Origin: Papilionanthe hookeriana x Papilionanthe teres
Lineage: Eukaryota; Streptophyta; Magnoliopsida; Asparagales; Orchidaceae
Direction: 5' to 3'
DNA: 64,000 nucleotides
NCBI GenBank assembly: GCA_022702705.1
Contig: CM040434.1
Coordinates: forward strand, 57,771,974 to 57,835,973
Shown here: positions 10,777-23,196 of the stretch, in pieces
Position numbering within the stretch: the first letter of the stretch is position 1
Layout of the letters: each line of letters starts with the position of its first letter
Notes under the pieces: model-generated
What the model saw: only the letters and a program-made list of their open reading frames with translations
Databases searched by the model: none
Told to the model about the DNA's origin: nothing
Made by a program: the position numbers and the translations under genes

Positions 10777-12814
10777 ACAAAAATTGTCGGCGAATTTTAA
10801 TTTAATTTAAATAAATAATTTGAAAAGTAGTATTTGATTTTGAAAATAATTTTAAATTTGAAAATTTTAAGATATGAAATCAAACCGATCTCACATCCCG
10901 AATAGTTTATATAAACGAGCGCCGCACCACAAACCGTGTATCTATCCCGAAGAATAGACACACTGCTTGATAATGGGGCTCGATTAAATAAACTAGAAAG
11001 GTTTGTGACATCCGTTTGGTCTGCGAACCAATTTTATAAGCCGACAAATTCCCCGCTTAATATGAAACTATTAAACAGGGTTTATATTACTTGGGTTCTT
11101 AAAGTTCCCTATAAGGGCAAGCCCCTATAGTTAATTACATCTTAAGTGATGGGAATCACCTAAGAAAACTCTCGATAATAATCAATAATTCTCGCTCTCA
11201 AGAATTTCAAAGTTTAAGTTTTCAAGGGGTTGAATTTTGGAATTTCAATAGGGAATGGATCAAATTTGGAACATTTTATTTTAGGAGTCCAAAGGAAGAG
11301 AAGTAGGGGATGTCACGGACCCGAAGTGAACTTCGGTGACTTCCCGTACTATCCTAATGTTAGGCTTTGAATTTCGAAGTGAATTTATTTAAGTTTCAAT
11401 CCTCGCCAATTAATTATAGGAATTACATTTACATAATCACTCGATTATACAAATAACCTCGAAAGGTAGGAGGATTTACATCGTATCGGACGACAACCTC
11501 GGAATCCTAAAGCGAGTTAGGGCTTATATTGCACGACAAGGCTGTACAAAGGCCTAAAAGAACAGGTGAGGATTTATGTCGCACTAGGCGGACTACCTCG
11601 AATCCTATGGCTTGTTGTTTAAACTAAAGAATAGTTTTGCTGAAGTAGGTTCAAGTTTTGCTGACGACGATGGCCGTGCTGCCCACCATGCTCCAAGTTC
11701 CTTGTTGTTGCAGAGGTTTAGTTTTAGAAATCATAAATCAAGAGATGAGAGAAGTGTTCGGTTTAGAGAAGTCTTAATTTCCAAGTATTTTTGTGTTTTA
11801 ATTAAAACAAATCTTAAAGTTGATTATAACGACACCGGTTAAGATCCCACTGGTTCCATCCTTCCGGCACCATTATTTTTATCGGATTCACTTAGTCCGG
11901 ATGAATTTGCTAAACTCAACCGAATGAGTTCCACACTTTCATTTAGACCGTGGGAAATCCCGTTAGCAACACGTAGGTTACATCATCCGAGGTATTCCCG
12001 ATCATCCAACAAGACGTTTTAATTTAGTTGTAATTGTAGTTTTGTGTTCTGTTTGTGATTAAATTTTGAGTTGTCTTATATTTTGAAATGTTGTGGAGGT
12101 GAATTTTATCTTGTAGTGTCTTTTATTTTAATTTTGGGTTTCAGCTTTTGGTTTCGTCCTAAAGGTGTCGGTTTTCATGCAACCGTTGTTTATCATGCAA
12201 GAAAAATAAAGTGCATTTGCAATAAAATAAACCGCAATAAAATAAAAGCGTACTCGGAGGGTCTTCCCGTCATCCCAAGCTGCATTTAAAACACAATTAG
12301 AATATTTAAGCAAGTTCCTAGGTAAAGCTAAGGGAAAGGTTTATGGTTTTCTACCAAATTCCTAATCCTATAGCTAGTCGTTTCCTATGACGTCTAGGTT
12401 CTTTGTGTTTTTGGTTTGAAGACGATTTTCTTCATCAAAGAACAATTAAGTTCAATTGTTCTTGTAAATATCCTATCATATCGAGGAAGTGCTTAAGAAG
12501 AATCTTAAACATCTTTTCAATATTTCTAGGATTGTTTCAAGTCCAAATGAATTTAATTGTGTAAATGAATCGATCGTCCGAGGTTTTCAAGTTTTGTTAA
12601 CTTGCTCGATGAACTAGGACATTTGAATGTCCTATAAGTGAAGTAACATTTCATTTTAATGTTCTATTTAGGAGTTATGATAACTAAAGCTCCTAAAGGC
12701 AAAATGATATTTAATGATTTGTGATTCAAATTTAAGTTCAAATTAATGATTTAAGTTTGGAATAGTTGTTCAAGTTATTTTAGATTTATTTCTTCATGTC
12801 TTAAGTGAGGTTAT

Positions 12815-13062
12815 TTAATTCAATTTAATTTAATTTAATTTATTTTAATTTAATTTAATTCAGTTTAATTTAGTTTGATTTGATTTAATTTAATTCAATT
12901 CAATTTATTTGATTTAATTTCTTAATTTAATTTAATTAATTTTAATTTAATTTAATTTAATTTAATTTAATTTATTTAATTTAATTTAATTTAATTTATT
13001 TAATTAATTTAATTTAATTTAATTCAATTTAATTTTAATTTAATTTAATTTAATTTAATTGA
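12815..13062. repeat. (AATTT)n simple repeat within solo LTR
   Basis: About 250 bp of slightly degenerate ttaat/aattt pentamers with occasional 'c' and 'g' interruptions. It lies in the AT-rich U5 side of the LTR; the other two LTRs have only AT-rich sequence there. Confidence 0.85.
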
Positions 13063-15660
13063 AATTTTTTTGAAAGAGTTTAATGATTTAATTTTAATTT
13101 AATGATTAAGTCTTTTAATATTTTAAATTTGAGTTATCATTTTAATTAAGAGTTGAGTATTAATGAGATGATTGATTTAGGGATTTTTAAATTAAAGAAT
13201 AAATCTCTTCCTAATAATATCCCTATTTTAATAATTCCAAATTTATTATTCTTCCAAATTCAATTAATTATTTAATTAAAGTTTAATCATTTTAAATTGC
13301 TTAATGGGTTTCTACCCTTTAATTATTAAATTTCAATCATCCAAATCAGATTAGGATCAAATATTTTACTTGTTAATTTTTTTATTAAACCTAAAGTCTT
13401 AATTAAGGATTAAAATTTTAATTACCATTTTGCCCTTTAAGCCTAATAATTTCATAACTCACTAAATTGAACTCAAATGAACTTGAAATTTTTATGTGAC
13501 TTCACTCATATGTCAATAAAGACATGAGAGGAGAAAATGTGATTTTTCTGTATTTAATTTATTTATATAATTATTTTTTTGTAGAAAAGAGAAATTTCCA
13601 AGGAAAATTCAATAACATGACCAAGGGAAAGTTTCTGTCCTTAAGAAAATTAGGGGACATTCCTAATGACCAGAGGACCACTTGGACCAAATTTTGTAAT
13701 TTTTTGAATTATATTTTATTTATTAGAATTATTTTAAATTCTGGAGTATTAATTAATTTAAAAATAAAATAAATGTTGAAAAATAAATTTTATAATTTTT
13801 AAAATTCTCTCTGATATCAAGGATTCCAGAGAACCAAACTTTGCAATTTTTTGATTTTTCTTTGATTTATTATAATTATTTTGGTGAAAATGCTAGAAAA
13901 TATATTTTTTTAATTTTAAAATTACCCTAGAGCTTTAAAAATTAATATCTCACTAAATAGACCTAGGAAAAATATGGGACTTGTTCCCAAGTGATTAAAA
14001 TTCAAAATATAACATTTTAGTGAATTTTATTATTTTTGTGATTTTTATTATTTTTTAATTATTAAAAATATTAAAATAATATTAAAAATCAACTTTTTTA
14101 GAAAATTGAAATTTTAATTTTCTTAAACTCCCCTGATATCAGAGAGACTCCAAAACCAATTTGGTGAATCTTTGAAAGATATTTTGAAAGTTATGAATTT
14201 TTAAAGTTTAAAATGACTAAGTGGCTTAATCAACCCAATTAGTGGGGCTAACCAAGTCCAATTGACCTCAAATTTTTATGATGGGTTCCTCTCGACCCTA
14301 AAGGTCAGTGGAGAATTGATTTCAAGTCAATTTGATCTATGGTTAACTCTAATTAATTAGAGATCTATTTTGGGGATTTAAGCCAATTAGGGTTAATCTA
14401 AGTGAATTAACTCAAATCCTATTTTTCCTAGGGTGCTTTGGTCATAAGGAACATCACCAAATTTTCCTAGAATTTATTTCACAACATGCTAATTTTTGGA
14501 ATTAAAATACTTAAAATAGCAACATGCATTTGAAAAATCAATAACTTTTCATAGGGATGGCCTCCGACTTTGGAAAATTCGTGGAATGTTCCCAAATTCG
14601 GAGGCTTCAAAAGCCCTATGGTCTCATGCCATGGTGAATTGTATGAATGCATGGAGAATTAAATGTATGCAGAGAGTAAATAAATTATTAAAAATAAAAT
14701 ACTTGATGAAATTAAATGATTTCTTTTCCACATTATTCTCCTCTCGTTCACTCGAGCAAGAGGATATTTTTCTTTTATTTTTCCGATTTTTCTACACAAA
14801 GTTATGAATTTTCCAAGTTTAGGGAATTAAATAAATAGAAAATACCCCTAATTTTCTACTTATCCACGCGGCGCCGCCGCATCCTTAGCCTCTCCGAAGC
14901 GGTACGTGTCGCGCCGCGATTGGGCGCCGCCATCCGAGTCGCCCGTCCCGGACCCGCGATCACGTAACGTTCTCCGGTCCGGCGCAATCCGATCCGTCCG
15001 CTCGATACACGCGCGATCCAACGGCTCCTCGGTCATCGTCTACGACCGGTGTGCACCCGTGACCGTCAACCCTCTAACCCTAATTTCTCACTCGATTCTC
15101 AATGGATTTTCGTGTTCTTATGCTCTATGGATTCGTCTCGAAGAGACGAACACATCCATACGGTAAACATGCATTGAAATTTACTCAAATGAAATGGAGA
15201 ATCTCCGTAAGCTCGGGAAGAAGAATGAGTTCATACCTTTGCTCGGAGAAGTGAAGCTTCGATCCGAGAGTTGTTGCACCTTCGACCGGATCCTAAGCAA
15301 GCTCCGGATGAAGTCTCCCGGTCCGGTGAATTGTCTAGGTTGGACTTCGACCACGACTCGATCACAAAGCTTGGAGTCCGGAGCAACCGGGTGGCCTCGG
15401 AGATGGGGCTTTTATCGGTGGACACCTTCCCTCGGTCCGGTGAAGGTGTAGAGACAATCAATTTGGGGATTGGCTCACCGTGGAGGAGTGTCCTGGTTTT
15501 GGGCTTGGATTTCAACTCCGAAATCGAGCTCGCGAGAGAAGAAATGGCAGGGGATCTCACCGGGGATCAAGTGCTCGTGTATGAGGAGGGGTCCGGAACA
15601 ATTTTGCGTAGTTTTGGCAAGGTTTTTGCAACTCTCCTCTCATGGCCGTGAGGGGGTGGT

Positions 15661-15670
15661 GTTTAAATAG
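15661..15670 (-). promoter_or_regulatory. Putative LTR TATA box (solo LTR)
   Basis: On the minus strand CTATTTAAAC. The same ten bases occur at the corresponding position of both giant-element LTRs (36152-36161 and 55461-55470), about 2.3 kb from the LTR start. Conservation in three diverged LTRs supports a promoter, but no transcript is known. Confidence 0.55.
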
Positions 15671-18042
15671 GCATGGCCGGAGAGCCTCCCGGGGGAGTTA
15701 GGGCTTGGGATCGCCGTGCTCGGTGAGGAGAAGAACGGCCCATGGTGACCACTAGGCATGGGGCGGCTCGACAAGGGAGAATTTCAATGTTGGCTCACTC
15801 CCAAGGTCTCGGGCATGGCGTTTTCCGATGATCAGGTGGCCGGCCGGCCGAGCATGGGTCACCCTCAAGGTCGGTGGGTCGTGGTCGGAGGCTTGTGCGA
15901 TCAATTAAGCATTGGCCATGTGTAAAGGGTTTGAATCAAAGTGGAATGGGAAAGGGCTAGTTTTGGGTCTAAATGGGTCAACCCTTGGTTTTGGGTTAGG
16001 TTCACCCTCCAAGGCCAATTTGGGTCGAAGGGAAAGTCACTTGGATCAGCTTGATTAGTGGGGTCAAGTCACAATCCAAGTACAATTAAGCTTAAGCAAG
16101 AGTTAGGGGAGACATGGGAGTGGTTAATTACTCTTAAGAGAATCATTAAAGGGTCCCCTCCTTTTGCCATTTTGGGTATGGTGAAGTGTCCAAGGCTTTC
16201 ATGGCTCACATGTGGCTCATGCATGGCTTCATGGCTCACCTTCGGCTTCGGGAAAGCTTGGTCAATTTCATGAAAATGGATTTTAGGAATATTTTGGTAT
16301 TTTTGGGCAATTTGGCATGGTGCTTGATTTAGATTTATTTGATGATGGAATTGAAACTTAGGGAATGATTTTCATCAAATGGATGACAAATGAAAATGTC
16401 ATATGGGCTTTAGAATCAATTTTGGGCTCATTGAAATGGTTTTAGATGGGCCTTTAAATGGTTTAGGAAAGTGGGCTTTTGAATTTTAAAATGGATTTTT
16501 GGGATAAAATTTTGGTAAAGGCTTGGGCCAAATAATTGTTGAGTTTGGTTTAGGGATGCTTCATGAGTGGTTTGAAACAAATTTGAGGTGATTTGGGTTT
16601 GAATTGGGTCGGATATGGGCTTTTTGGTAAAGAGGCTAAAGTGGGCCAAAATGGGCTACCATGGGCCAAAGTTGGGCTAGAGTTGAAGTTGATGTGAAAT
16701 TAATGTTGGGAAATGTTTTTGGGAGTGTTTCAAAGAGGTTTTGGCTTTGGTTGGGTTTTGATTTTGGGGTTTGGGCTCATTCTGGGCTAGGTTTAGGTTT
16801 AGGTCAAAATTGGGCTTTTTGATTTTGGGTTGAATTTGAGTGGGGTTTGGGTCTAAATTTTGAGCAAATCATGTTAGTGTTTTGTTCATGGGGATGTTAA
16901 GGAAGGTTTGGAAAAGATTTGGGGTTAATTGGAGTTGAATTGGGTGAGTTTGGGTTAGGTTTGGGTCATAGGTCCAAATTGGGCTTTAAGGCCAAAAGTG
17001 AAATTGGACCCAAATTTCAATCAAATTAAGCTTGGCTTTGGTCTAGATTGGTGTTTGGGATGTTGAATTGAAGTTTAGAATTGAATTGGACCAGAATTTG
17101 GGTCAATTGGGTAGGTTTGGTTTGACATTGGGTTTACTTTGGGTTAAAATGGGTCAAATTGGGGGTTTTGACAAAAGTGGGGTAAATTGACAAAATTGGC
17201 CCATGGTGTAGTTGAACAAAATGAAATTGGGAATATTTGGGATTTTCTGGAATTTTCTGGGAATTTTCTGAATTTTTGGATTTTTGGGTCAAAAGGGGTA
17301 TTTTGGGTATTTGGAAGGTATTGGGGGGTATTTTTGGAATTTTTGATATTTTTGGATATGGATGATCAGTTTGAGTGATGTGGGAATGTTTGGGATTGAT
17401 TTTGGAGAATTTTGGGTAATTTGGAAACTTTTTGAGAAATTTGGGCTATTCGAGGCTTTGGGTAGGTTGGCGGGTGTTGGGTCCCGGGGGGTCAAAAATT
17501 GAAAATTTGGAAAATTGAAGATTGGGTGGATGTAAGTGAAATGAAATCATTTTTGTTGAGCCATGAAGCCATATCAAGCCCACATGAGCCATGAAGGGAT
17601 TCATTTGAGGCATTCACCATGTTGTTCCTAACCCTCTTAGCCAGGGCTTAGGGGTTAAGGACCATCCATGTGAATCACCTACATGAGTCAGAAGTTAAGT
17701 TGGGTAAGGGTGTGTTTTAGGAGGTGTGTGAAAGTGTAGTGCATAGGTGTAGTGTATGTGTAAGTCAGCCCTTTACTGCACCGTGCCACCCGTAGGCGGT
17801 CCTAAGGCCAAAGAGTCCTATAGGAACTCATCCTTTAAACTTCCACATTTGATTTCAACCCTCTAGGTGATTAGGGGTCTATAGTCAAGTTTGTGGAGTT
17901 TGCAGGGAGTTAAGAAGTGGTTGAGTTTCTAAAGGGGTAGGTCCCAATTCTAGTCCTCTAAGATAGTCAAAGGAAAAGCCTAAGGCTAGATCCTAAGTAC
18001 TAAAGAGAAGAAGAGAAGACCTCATCAAAAATGAGGTCAACA

Positions 18043-18453
18043 GCCATCAGTCAAATAAGCAATAATCATCTCAAGATCTCCCTCATATGGAGATAATCCA
18101 GAATAGTGGCACTCGATGGTAGGTGGTGGTCCACAAAACACAATGATCCTTTCTGGAGAAAATCTTATTCCAATACCTCTAACGAAGACTTCGTAGTCTT
18201 CCGCATCTAAAAAGTTAGCATAAAATTCACAAACGACTGGAATAACAGCAACAGCAGTGAAATAACAGAATCGTTGCAAGTTGTGCGTAACGATTGTGTT
18301 TTCGATCATTTCACCCAGATTGTAAAAGCTTCGCTCCGAGATAAAGTTTCTCGACGTCGCAAATTCGTGATATAAAAAATGCACTGCTGCAATCGCGAAC
18401 TTGCTATTGTCAAAATTTTCTCGTCCCTTCCCTCACTTAGATTTTGGTGCCAT
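18043..18453 (-). pseudogene. Env-position ORF, N-terminal half
   Basis: Starts MAPKSK at 18453, hits a stop at codon 7, then continues NFDNSKFAIAAVHFLYHEF, SRNFISERSFYN, FTAVAVIPVVCEFYANFLDAEDYEVFVRGIGIRFSPERI. This is the typical N-terminal half of the plant 'putative plant transposon protein' family (S-R-N-F/I-P-E-R start, V-REFYAN, VRG). It is cut at LTDG by the solo LTR and resumes in the same frame at 10726 as TRAWKI. Total original length is about 355 codons. It sits downstream of Athila pol on the same strand, the usual env position. Confidence 0.75.
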
Positions 18454-20204
18454 CTAAACGTGAAAGAAAACAAGAACAAATTTAGGAATCAAATATTTAA
18501 ACTCTTTTTAAGTTTAAGAAACTTAAAATAAGTTTAAAAATCCAAATAGAATACCTAAAAGTCAAAATTTTTCTCAAAATTTTAGTTTTTCGCAAAACAT
18601 AGGAAAAACTATGGTGAAAATCGAAAATAAATGGATTAGAGTGTAGATCTGACCTCGAGACGAAGAAATCAAGTGATTTCACGCCCAAATACTTGATGTT
18701 TTGACCTCAAAATGGATCTAAGAGGTGTATTTTTGCGAAAATGGGGAAGAAGATGAAGCTTAGGCATCATCCATGGCTAATGGGGTTTATATGGTGTTTT
18801 TCGGGTAAGCAGGCCAAACCGGCGCTTAGGCGCCGAATTCTTGCCCCTAGGCGCAAGACTCGCCTTTCACAAAAATCACTCTAAAAATTTTATTTTCCAC
18901 CAAAATTCATAAATTCAACTTCCAATGACTCATATTTCAATAGGGCTTTAGTTTCTAACTTCCAAAACATTTTCCAAAAATTTTAAAAATTAAATATTAA
19001 ATCCACCAATCAAACACAAGGTTTAAATCAAACTTCTCTAATTTCCATTTATAATCTTCAATATTGGCTCAATACACTTCAGATAAGTATAATATATTGA
19101 TTCAAGTCTTAACACACAATCAAAAAACACAATTTGAAAACAAATACAACACACATTAAACATGAAAGCAAATACACAAACAAACACAATCGATTCACTA
19201 AATCGATACAACGACTCACTAGATAACTCACGATCTTACCAAATCACTATCTAATTTCCATTATCTTCACAATGAAGATTGCTTGGCCTACTAAGGAAGA
19301 ATACTAATGCTATCGGAAAATCCATAACCGTTTTCTCGTCGATCCACTTGTTCTTCGCATACATCTCCACTTGAGCATCTTGATAACCTCTAGATGATCA
19401 AATTGGAGTTTCGCTTGTCATTCTAGATGTTCAATCTGATGATACATCTCATGAAGGCGATCTCCAATACTTTTGAAATCCGCTTCAAATTTATCAAGAC
19501 GACTAGAAATTTTCTCCAAACTTACAGCGATGAAACCATTGAAGTAGGGTTGAGGATCTTTTGGACCATTTTCTCTAGCATCTTCTCCAAGATTTCTCCT
19601 CTCCATCTCTTCAAAAATTCTCTCAAATCTCTCAAGAATGGAGTGTATGGGTTGAAATATTGATTGCTTAGGGATTGGGGACGAAGATGGGTTAATTTAA
19701 AGGTGAAAATCGTGTGAAAAATTGAAAGTTTTCGGTTTTTACACGACCCAGTAACCGTGGCGCTTAGGCGCCAAATCTGGCGCCTAGGTGCCGGACCCAT
19801 CGACACACAGCTTATTTTGGCGCTTAGGAGCCGAATTCTGGCGCCTAGGCGCCGGAAGCATGTTCGACTCTGTTTCGCCTAACATCAAATTTCAAGGTTT
19901 CGTTTTCCAAAAATAGGTAAATTATAATGGTAAGATCAGAACAATCTCAATAACACAATTATACATAATTTCAATGAAGGTTAACTTGATCTCCTTTTTA
20001 CTCACATATGTAATGGAGTGATCCAAAGTCAAAACTTTATATACCTCAAGATAATTTTTAGTTTTCTGAAGTTATATAAAATTAGTCAAGACCGAGGCAT
20101 AACCATACATCAAAAATGTAAAAACACACTAAAAATTAAAATCTATGGGTTACCTCCCATTAAGCGCTTGGTTTAACGTCGTCAGCCCGACCTAAGTAAT
20201 TTTA
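18454..20204 (-). other. Spacer between Athila pol and env-position ORF, with GGCGCC palindromes
   Basis: No conserved coding domain. Paired palindromes related to GGCGCTTAGGCGCC lie at 18821-18834 and at 19759-19853. A 62-codon reading frame (19418-19606, minus) begins MERRNLGEDARENGPKDPQP and has a heptad-like C-terminus (SLEKISSRLDKFEADFKSIGDRLHEMYHQIEHLE); it could be a small coiled-coil remnant of an env-type tail. The GTCGGGCTGACGACGTTAAACCAAGCGC segment at 20160-20185 (minus) follows the pol stop. Confidence 0.5.
19759..19853. repeat. Four GGCGCYTAGGCGCC-type palindromes in two 6-bp-spaced pairs
   Basis: Palindromes at 19759-19772, 19779-19792, 19819-19832 and 19840-19853. Spacing inside each pair is 6-7 bp ('aaatct', 'gaattct'). 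The same motif occurs at 18821-18834, 26950-26963 and 27187-27200. Confidence 0.85.
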
Positions 20205-21092
20205 ATCAAGTTGACTTAATTCATAAGCCTCTTTATAAATTTTTTTAATGTCTCCCAAATAAGGCTTTAATCTTAATCCATTAACTTTAAAAAATTTTCC
20301 CGTTTTGGGGTCTTTAATTTCCACAGCTCCATATTGGTATACTTTTTCAATTATATATGGTCCTATCCATTTTCATCTCAATTTTCTATGAAAAAGTCTT
20401 AAACGAGTATTAAATAGTAATACTTCTTGTCCAGACTCAAATATTTTTCCTGAAATCTTTTTATCATGTAATACCTTCATTTTCTCTTTATAAATTTTTG
20501 CATTAACAAATGATTCATTTCTTATTTCATCCATCTCATTTAATTGCAATAATCATTTTTCTCCTGCAGTATTCAAATCAGAATTAAACTCCTTTATTGC
20601 CCAATAAGCTTTATGTTCAAGTTCAACAGGTAAGTGACAGTGTTTTCCAAAAACTAGCCGGTAAGGTGACATTCCGATTTGTGTCTTATAAGTTGTTCTA
20701 TAAGCCCATAATGCAGAATCAAGTCTATCAAGCCAATCAGTTCTTTTAGGATTAATAGTCTTCTCTAAAATTATTTTAATTTCTCTGTTTGATACTTCAG
20801 TCATTCCACTTGTTTGTGGGTGATATGCAGTTGTAATTTTATGTTTGATTCTAAATTTTTGTAGTAATGATTGAATTCTTATATTTCTAAAATGATTTCC
20901 ACCATCTGTGATAATTACCTTAGGCATTCCAAATCTTGAAAAAATCATCTTCTTCAAAAATTTAGATACACTTTTGGAGTTACAATTAGGCAAAGCTACA
21001 TCTTCAATCCACTTTGAAACATAATCAACTGCTAATAAAATATAAATTTTTCCAGATGATGGTATAAATGGTCCCATAAAGTCTAAACCCAT
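20205..21092 (-). pseudogene. Integrase core and C-terminus (Athila pol)
   Basis: The core starts MGLDFMGPFIPSSGKIYIL, with the first Asp in GLDFMGPF, the second in VIITDGG and the third position in TSGMTEVSNREIK (E of TEVSN), so DDE is retained. The Athila signature CHLPVELEHKAYWAIKEFN follows near 20590-20640. After a stop at about 20553 the C-terminal region continues (DEIRNESFVNAKIYKEKM, later FFKVNGLRLKPYLGD) to a stop near 20210. It inserts element cDNA into chromosomes. It overlaps the preceding pol frame by about 10 bases in another frame, which is more likely an indel than a real overlap. Confidence 0.9.
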
Positions 21093-21922
21093 ATATCAAA
21101 AATTTCAACTTCCAATATATAGTTTAAAGGCATTTCCTCTTTCTTGGATATATTTCCCATTCTTTGACATTGATTACATGTTTTAACACAATGTCTTACA
21201 TCTCTGAATAAAGTAGGCCAATAAAATCCTAAATTTAAAATTTTAAATGCAGTTTTATCTATTCCAAAGTGTCCTCCAAAATCGGAATCATGACATTTTT
21301 GAATAATAACAAAAGTTTCTTCATAAGGTACGCATCTTCGAATTATAGAATCTCTTCCTAATTTAAATAAATGAGGATCTTCCCAAATATAATATTTAGC
21401 ATCATTTTTAAATTTCTTAATAAATTTTCCATCCAATCCATAAGGTAGAATATTACTAACTAAATAGTTAACTATATCCGCATACCAAGGTGTTTGGTAT
21501 CCTTGAATAACATATAAATTTTCATTAAGAAATTTCTCATTTATATTTTCTTCAGTAATAACATCATTCTTAATTCTAGATAAATGATCAGCAATTTGGT
21601 TGTCCGTTCCTTTTCTATCCACTATCTGAAAATCAAAATGTTGTAGAAGTAAAACCCATCTTATTAGTCTAGGTTTAGTATCCTTTTTTGACATTAGATA
21701 TTTAATAGCGGAATGATCAGTATGAACTATGTATTTAGTACCAAGAAGATAAGGTCTAAATTTATCAAAGGCATATACTATAACTAGAAGCTCTTTCTCA
21801 GTAGTAGTGTAATTTCTTTGAGTTTCAGTAAGAGTTTTACTAGAATAATATATAACTTTGAAAATTTTCTCATATTTTTGTCCCAATACAGCTCCAATTA
21901 CAAAATCACTTGCGTGACACAT
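21083..21922 (-). pseudogene. RNase H and integrase zinc domain (Athila pol)
   Basis: A 279-codon open segment. RNase H occupies roughly residues 1-130: MCHASDFVIGAVLGQ, YTTTEKELLVIVYAFDKFR, TDHSAIKYLMSKKDTKPRL, GTDNQIADHLSRI. The integrase zinc domain occupies roughly 190-270: CHDSDFGGHFGIDKTAFKIL, FYWPTLFRDVRHCVKTCNQC, with the His and CxxC ligands present. It is the best preserved piece of this element. Upstream 21923-22179 holds the RT thumb with several frame breaks. Confidence 0.9.
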
Positions 21923-22179
21923 TAATTCAAAAGATTTATTCCAATTAGGTGCAACAATGATAGGTGCAGTTATTAATTATTCTTTTAAAATATTAAAAGC
22001 ATTAACACAGTCTTTGTTAAATTAAAATTTAGCATCTTTTTCCAATAAATGACAAAGAGGTTTAGCAATTTTAGTAAAATCCTTTATATATCTTCTATAA
22101 AATCCAAGCATGACCTAGAAAACTTCTCACATCGAATGATAGTAGGTGGTTGTAATTCAACAATAATTTTCACTTTTGC

Positions 22180-23151
22180 TTAATCTACTTCCATCCCTTT
22201 TTGTGAAATCTTGTGACCAAGTACAATGCCTTCTGTGACCATGAATTGACATTTTTCCAAGTTAAGAACTAAATTTGTTTCTTCACATCTTTTCAGAATT
22301 TTGGAAATATTTTTCAAACAAGATTCAAAAGAAGTTCCAAAAACTGAAAAATCGTCCATGAATATTTCAATTCCTTTGTCAATCAAATCAAAAAATATTG
22401 ACATCATACATCTTTGAAAAGTTGCAGGTGCATTACATAAACCAAAAGGCATTCTTCTAAAGGCAAATGTTCCATAAGGACTTGTAAATGTTGTTTTCTC
22501 TTGGTCCTTAGGAGCGACAGGTAATTGATGATAACCAGAATATCCATCCGTAAAACGTAAATATGAGTGTCCAACTAATTTATCAAGCATTTGATCCAAG
22601 AAAGGTAAAGGAAAATGATCCTTTCTAGTGGCATCATTTAATTTCCTATAATCAATGCAAATTTGCCATCCAGTAACTTGTCTTGTAGGAATTAGTTCGT
22701 TTTTATCCTCGACAATGACGATTACTCCTCCTTTCTTCGAACACAATGAATAGGACTTTCCCATTAGCTATCCGAAATAGGATAAATAACACCGAGCATC
22801 TAACCATTTAACAATTTCTTTTTTAACAACCTCTTTCATGATAGAATTTAATCTTCTTTGTGGTTCAATAGTAGGTTTAAAATTTTCTTCCATTAAAATT
22901 CTATGCATACAAATGGATGGGATTATTCTTTTTATGTCAGCAACTGTCCAACCAAATGCTTTCTTATAATTCTTTAACACTCCTATCAATTTTTTTGCTT
23001 GATCTTCACTTAGCTCAGAAGAAATAATAACAGGTAAAGTTAATGAGTTTCCCAGAAATGCATACTTTAAATGTGAAGGTAACATTTTTAATTCCAGTTC
23101 AGGGGCTTTTTTAATTGAGGGTAAAAGTATATCATTTTGAGTTATGTCCAA
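22180..23151 (-). pseudogene. Reverse transcriptase (Athila pol)
   Basis: From 23151 leftward: LPSIKKAPELELKMLPSHLKYAFLG leads into RT, then CMHRILMEENFKPTIEPQRRLN and KKEIVKWLDARC. A frameshift near 22765 follows. Fingers and palm then read CIDYRKLNDATRKDHFPLPF, TSPYGTFAFRRMPFGLCNAP and the catalytic FMDDFSVF near 22350, ending LGHKISQKGMEVD. All RT blocks A-E are recognisable, and the two catalytic Asp residues are kept. A stop lies after MEVD at 22180, before the thumb. Confidence 0.9.
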
Positions 23152-23196
23152 AGTTTCCCAATTATCTTTAATATAATGAGTTTCTTCTTCTTTTAG

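Larger units (their letters stand above)
10727..18042 (-). mobile_element. Solo LTR (7.3 kb) of the Tat/Ogre-type giant family
   Basis: Minus orientation: TGTTGACCTCATTTTTGATG at 18042 leftward, ending ATGCCGACA at 10727. It matches the LTRs of the giant element (33799-41083 and 53135-60387) in order throughout: the 5' 'tgacctcatttt..gaggtct' start, a GGGTTTGG-rich stretch (CCCAA-rich in LTR sense), TATA, a CpG-rich block, AT-rich sequence, and the 'agatgtaattaactataggggcttgc' block near the end. Divergence is visibly greater than between the two giant-element LTRs, so this is an older or separate subfamily. It is flanked by perfect GCCAT duplications with no internal region, so it is a solo LTR produced by LTR-LTR recombination. 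Confidence 0.9.

Noticed and set aside
15194..15670. Open frames up to 126 codons in the CpG-rich part of the solo LTR
   Set aside because: The corresponding regions of the other two LTRs (36291-36982, 55572-56290) have different, broken frames; GC-rich sequence simply has fewer stops.
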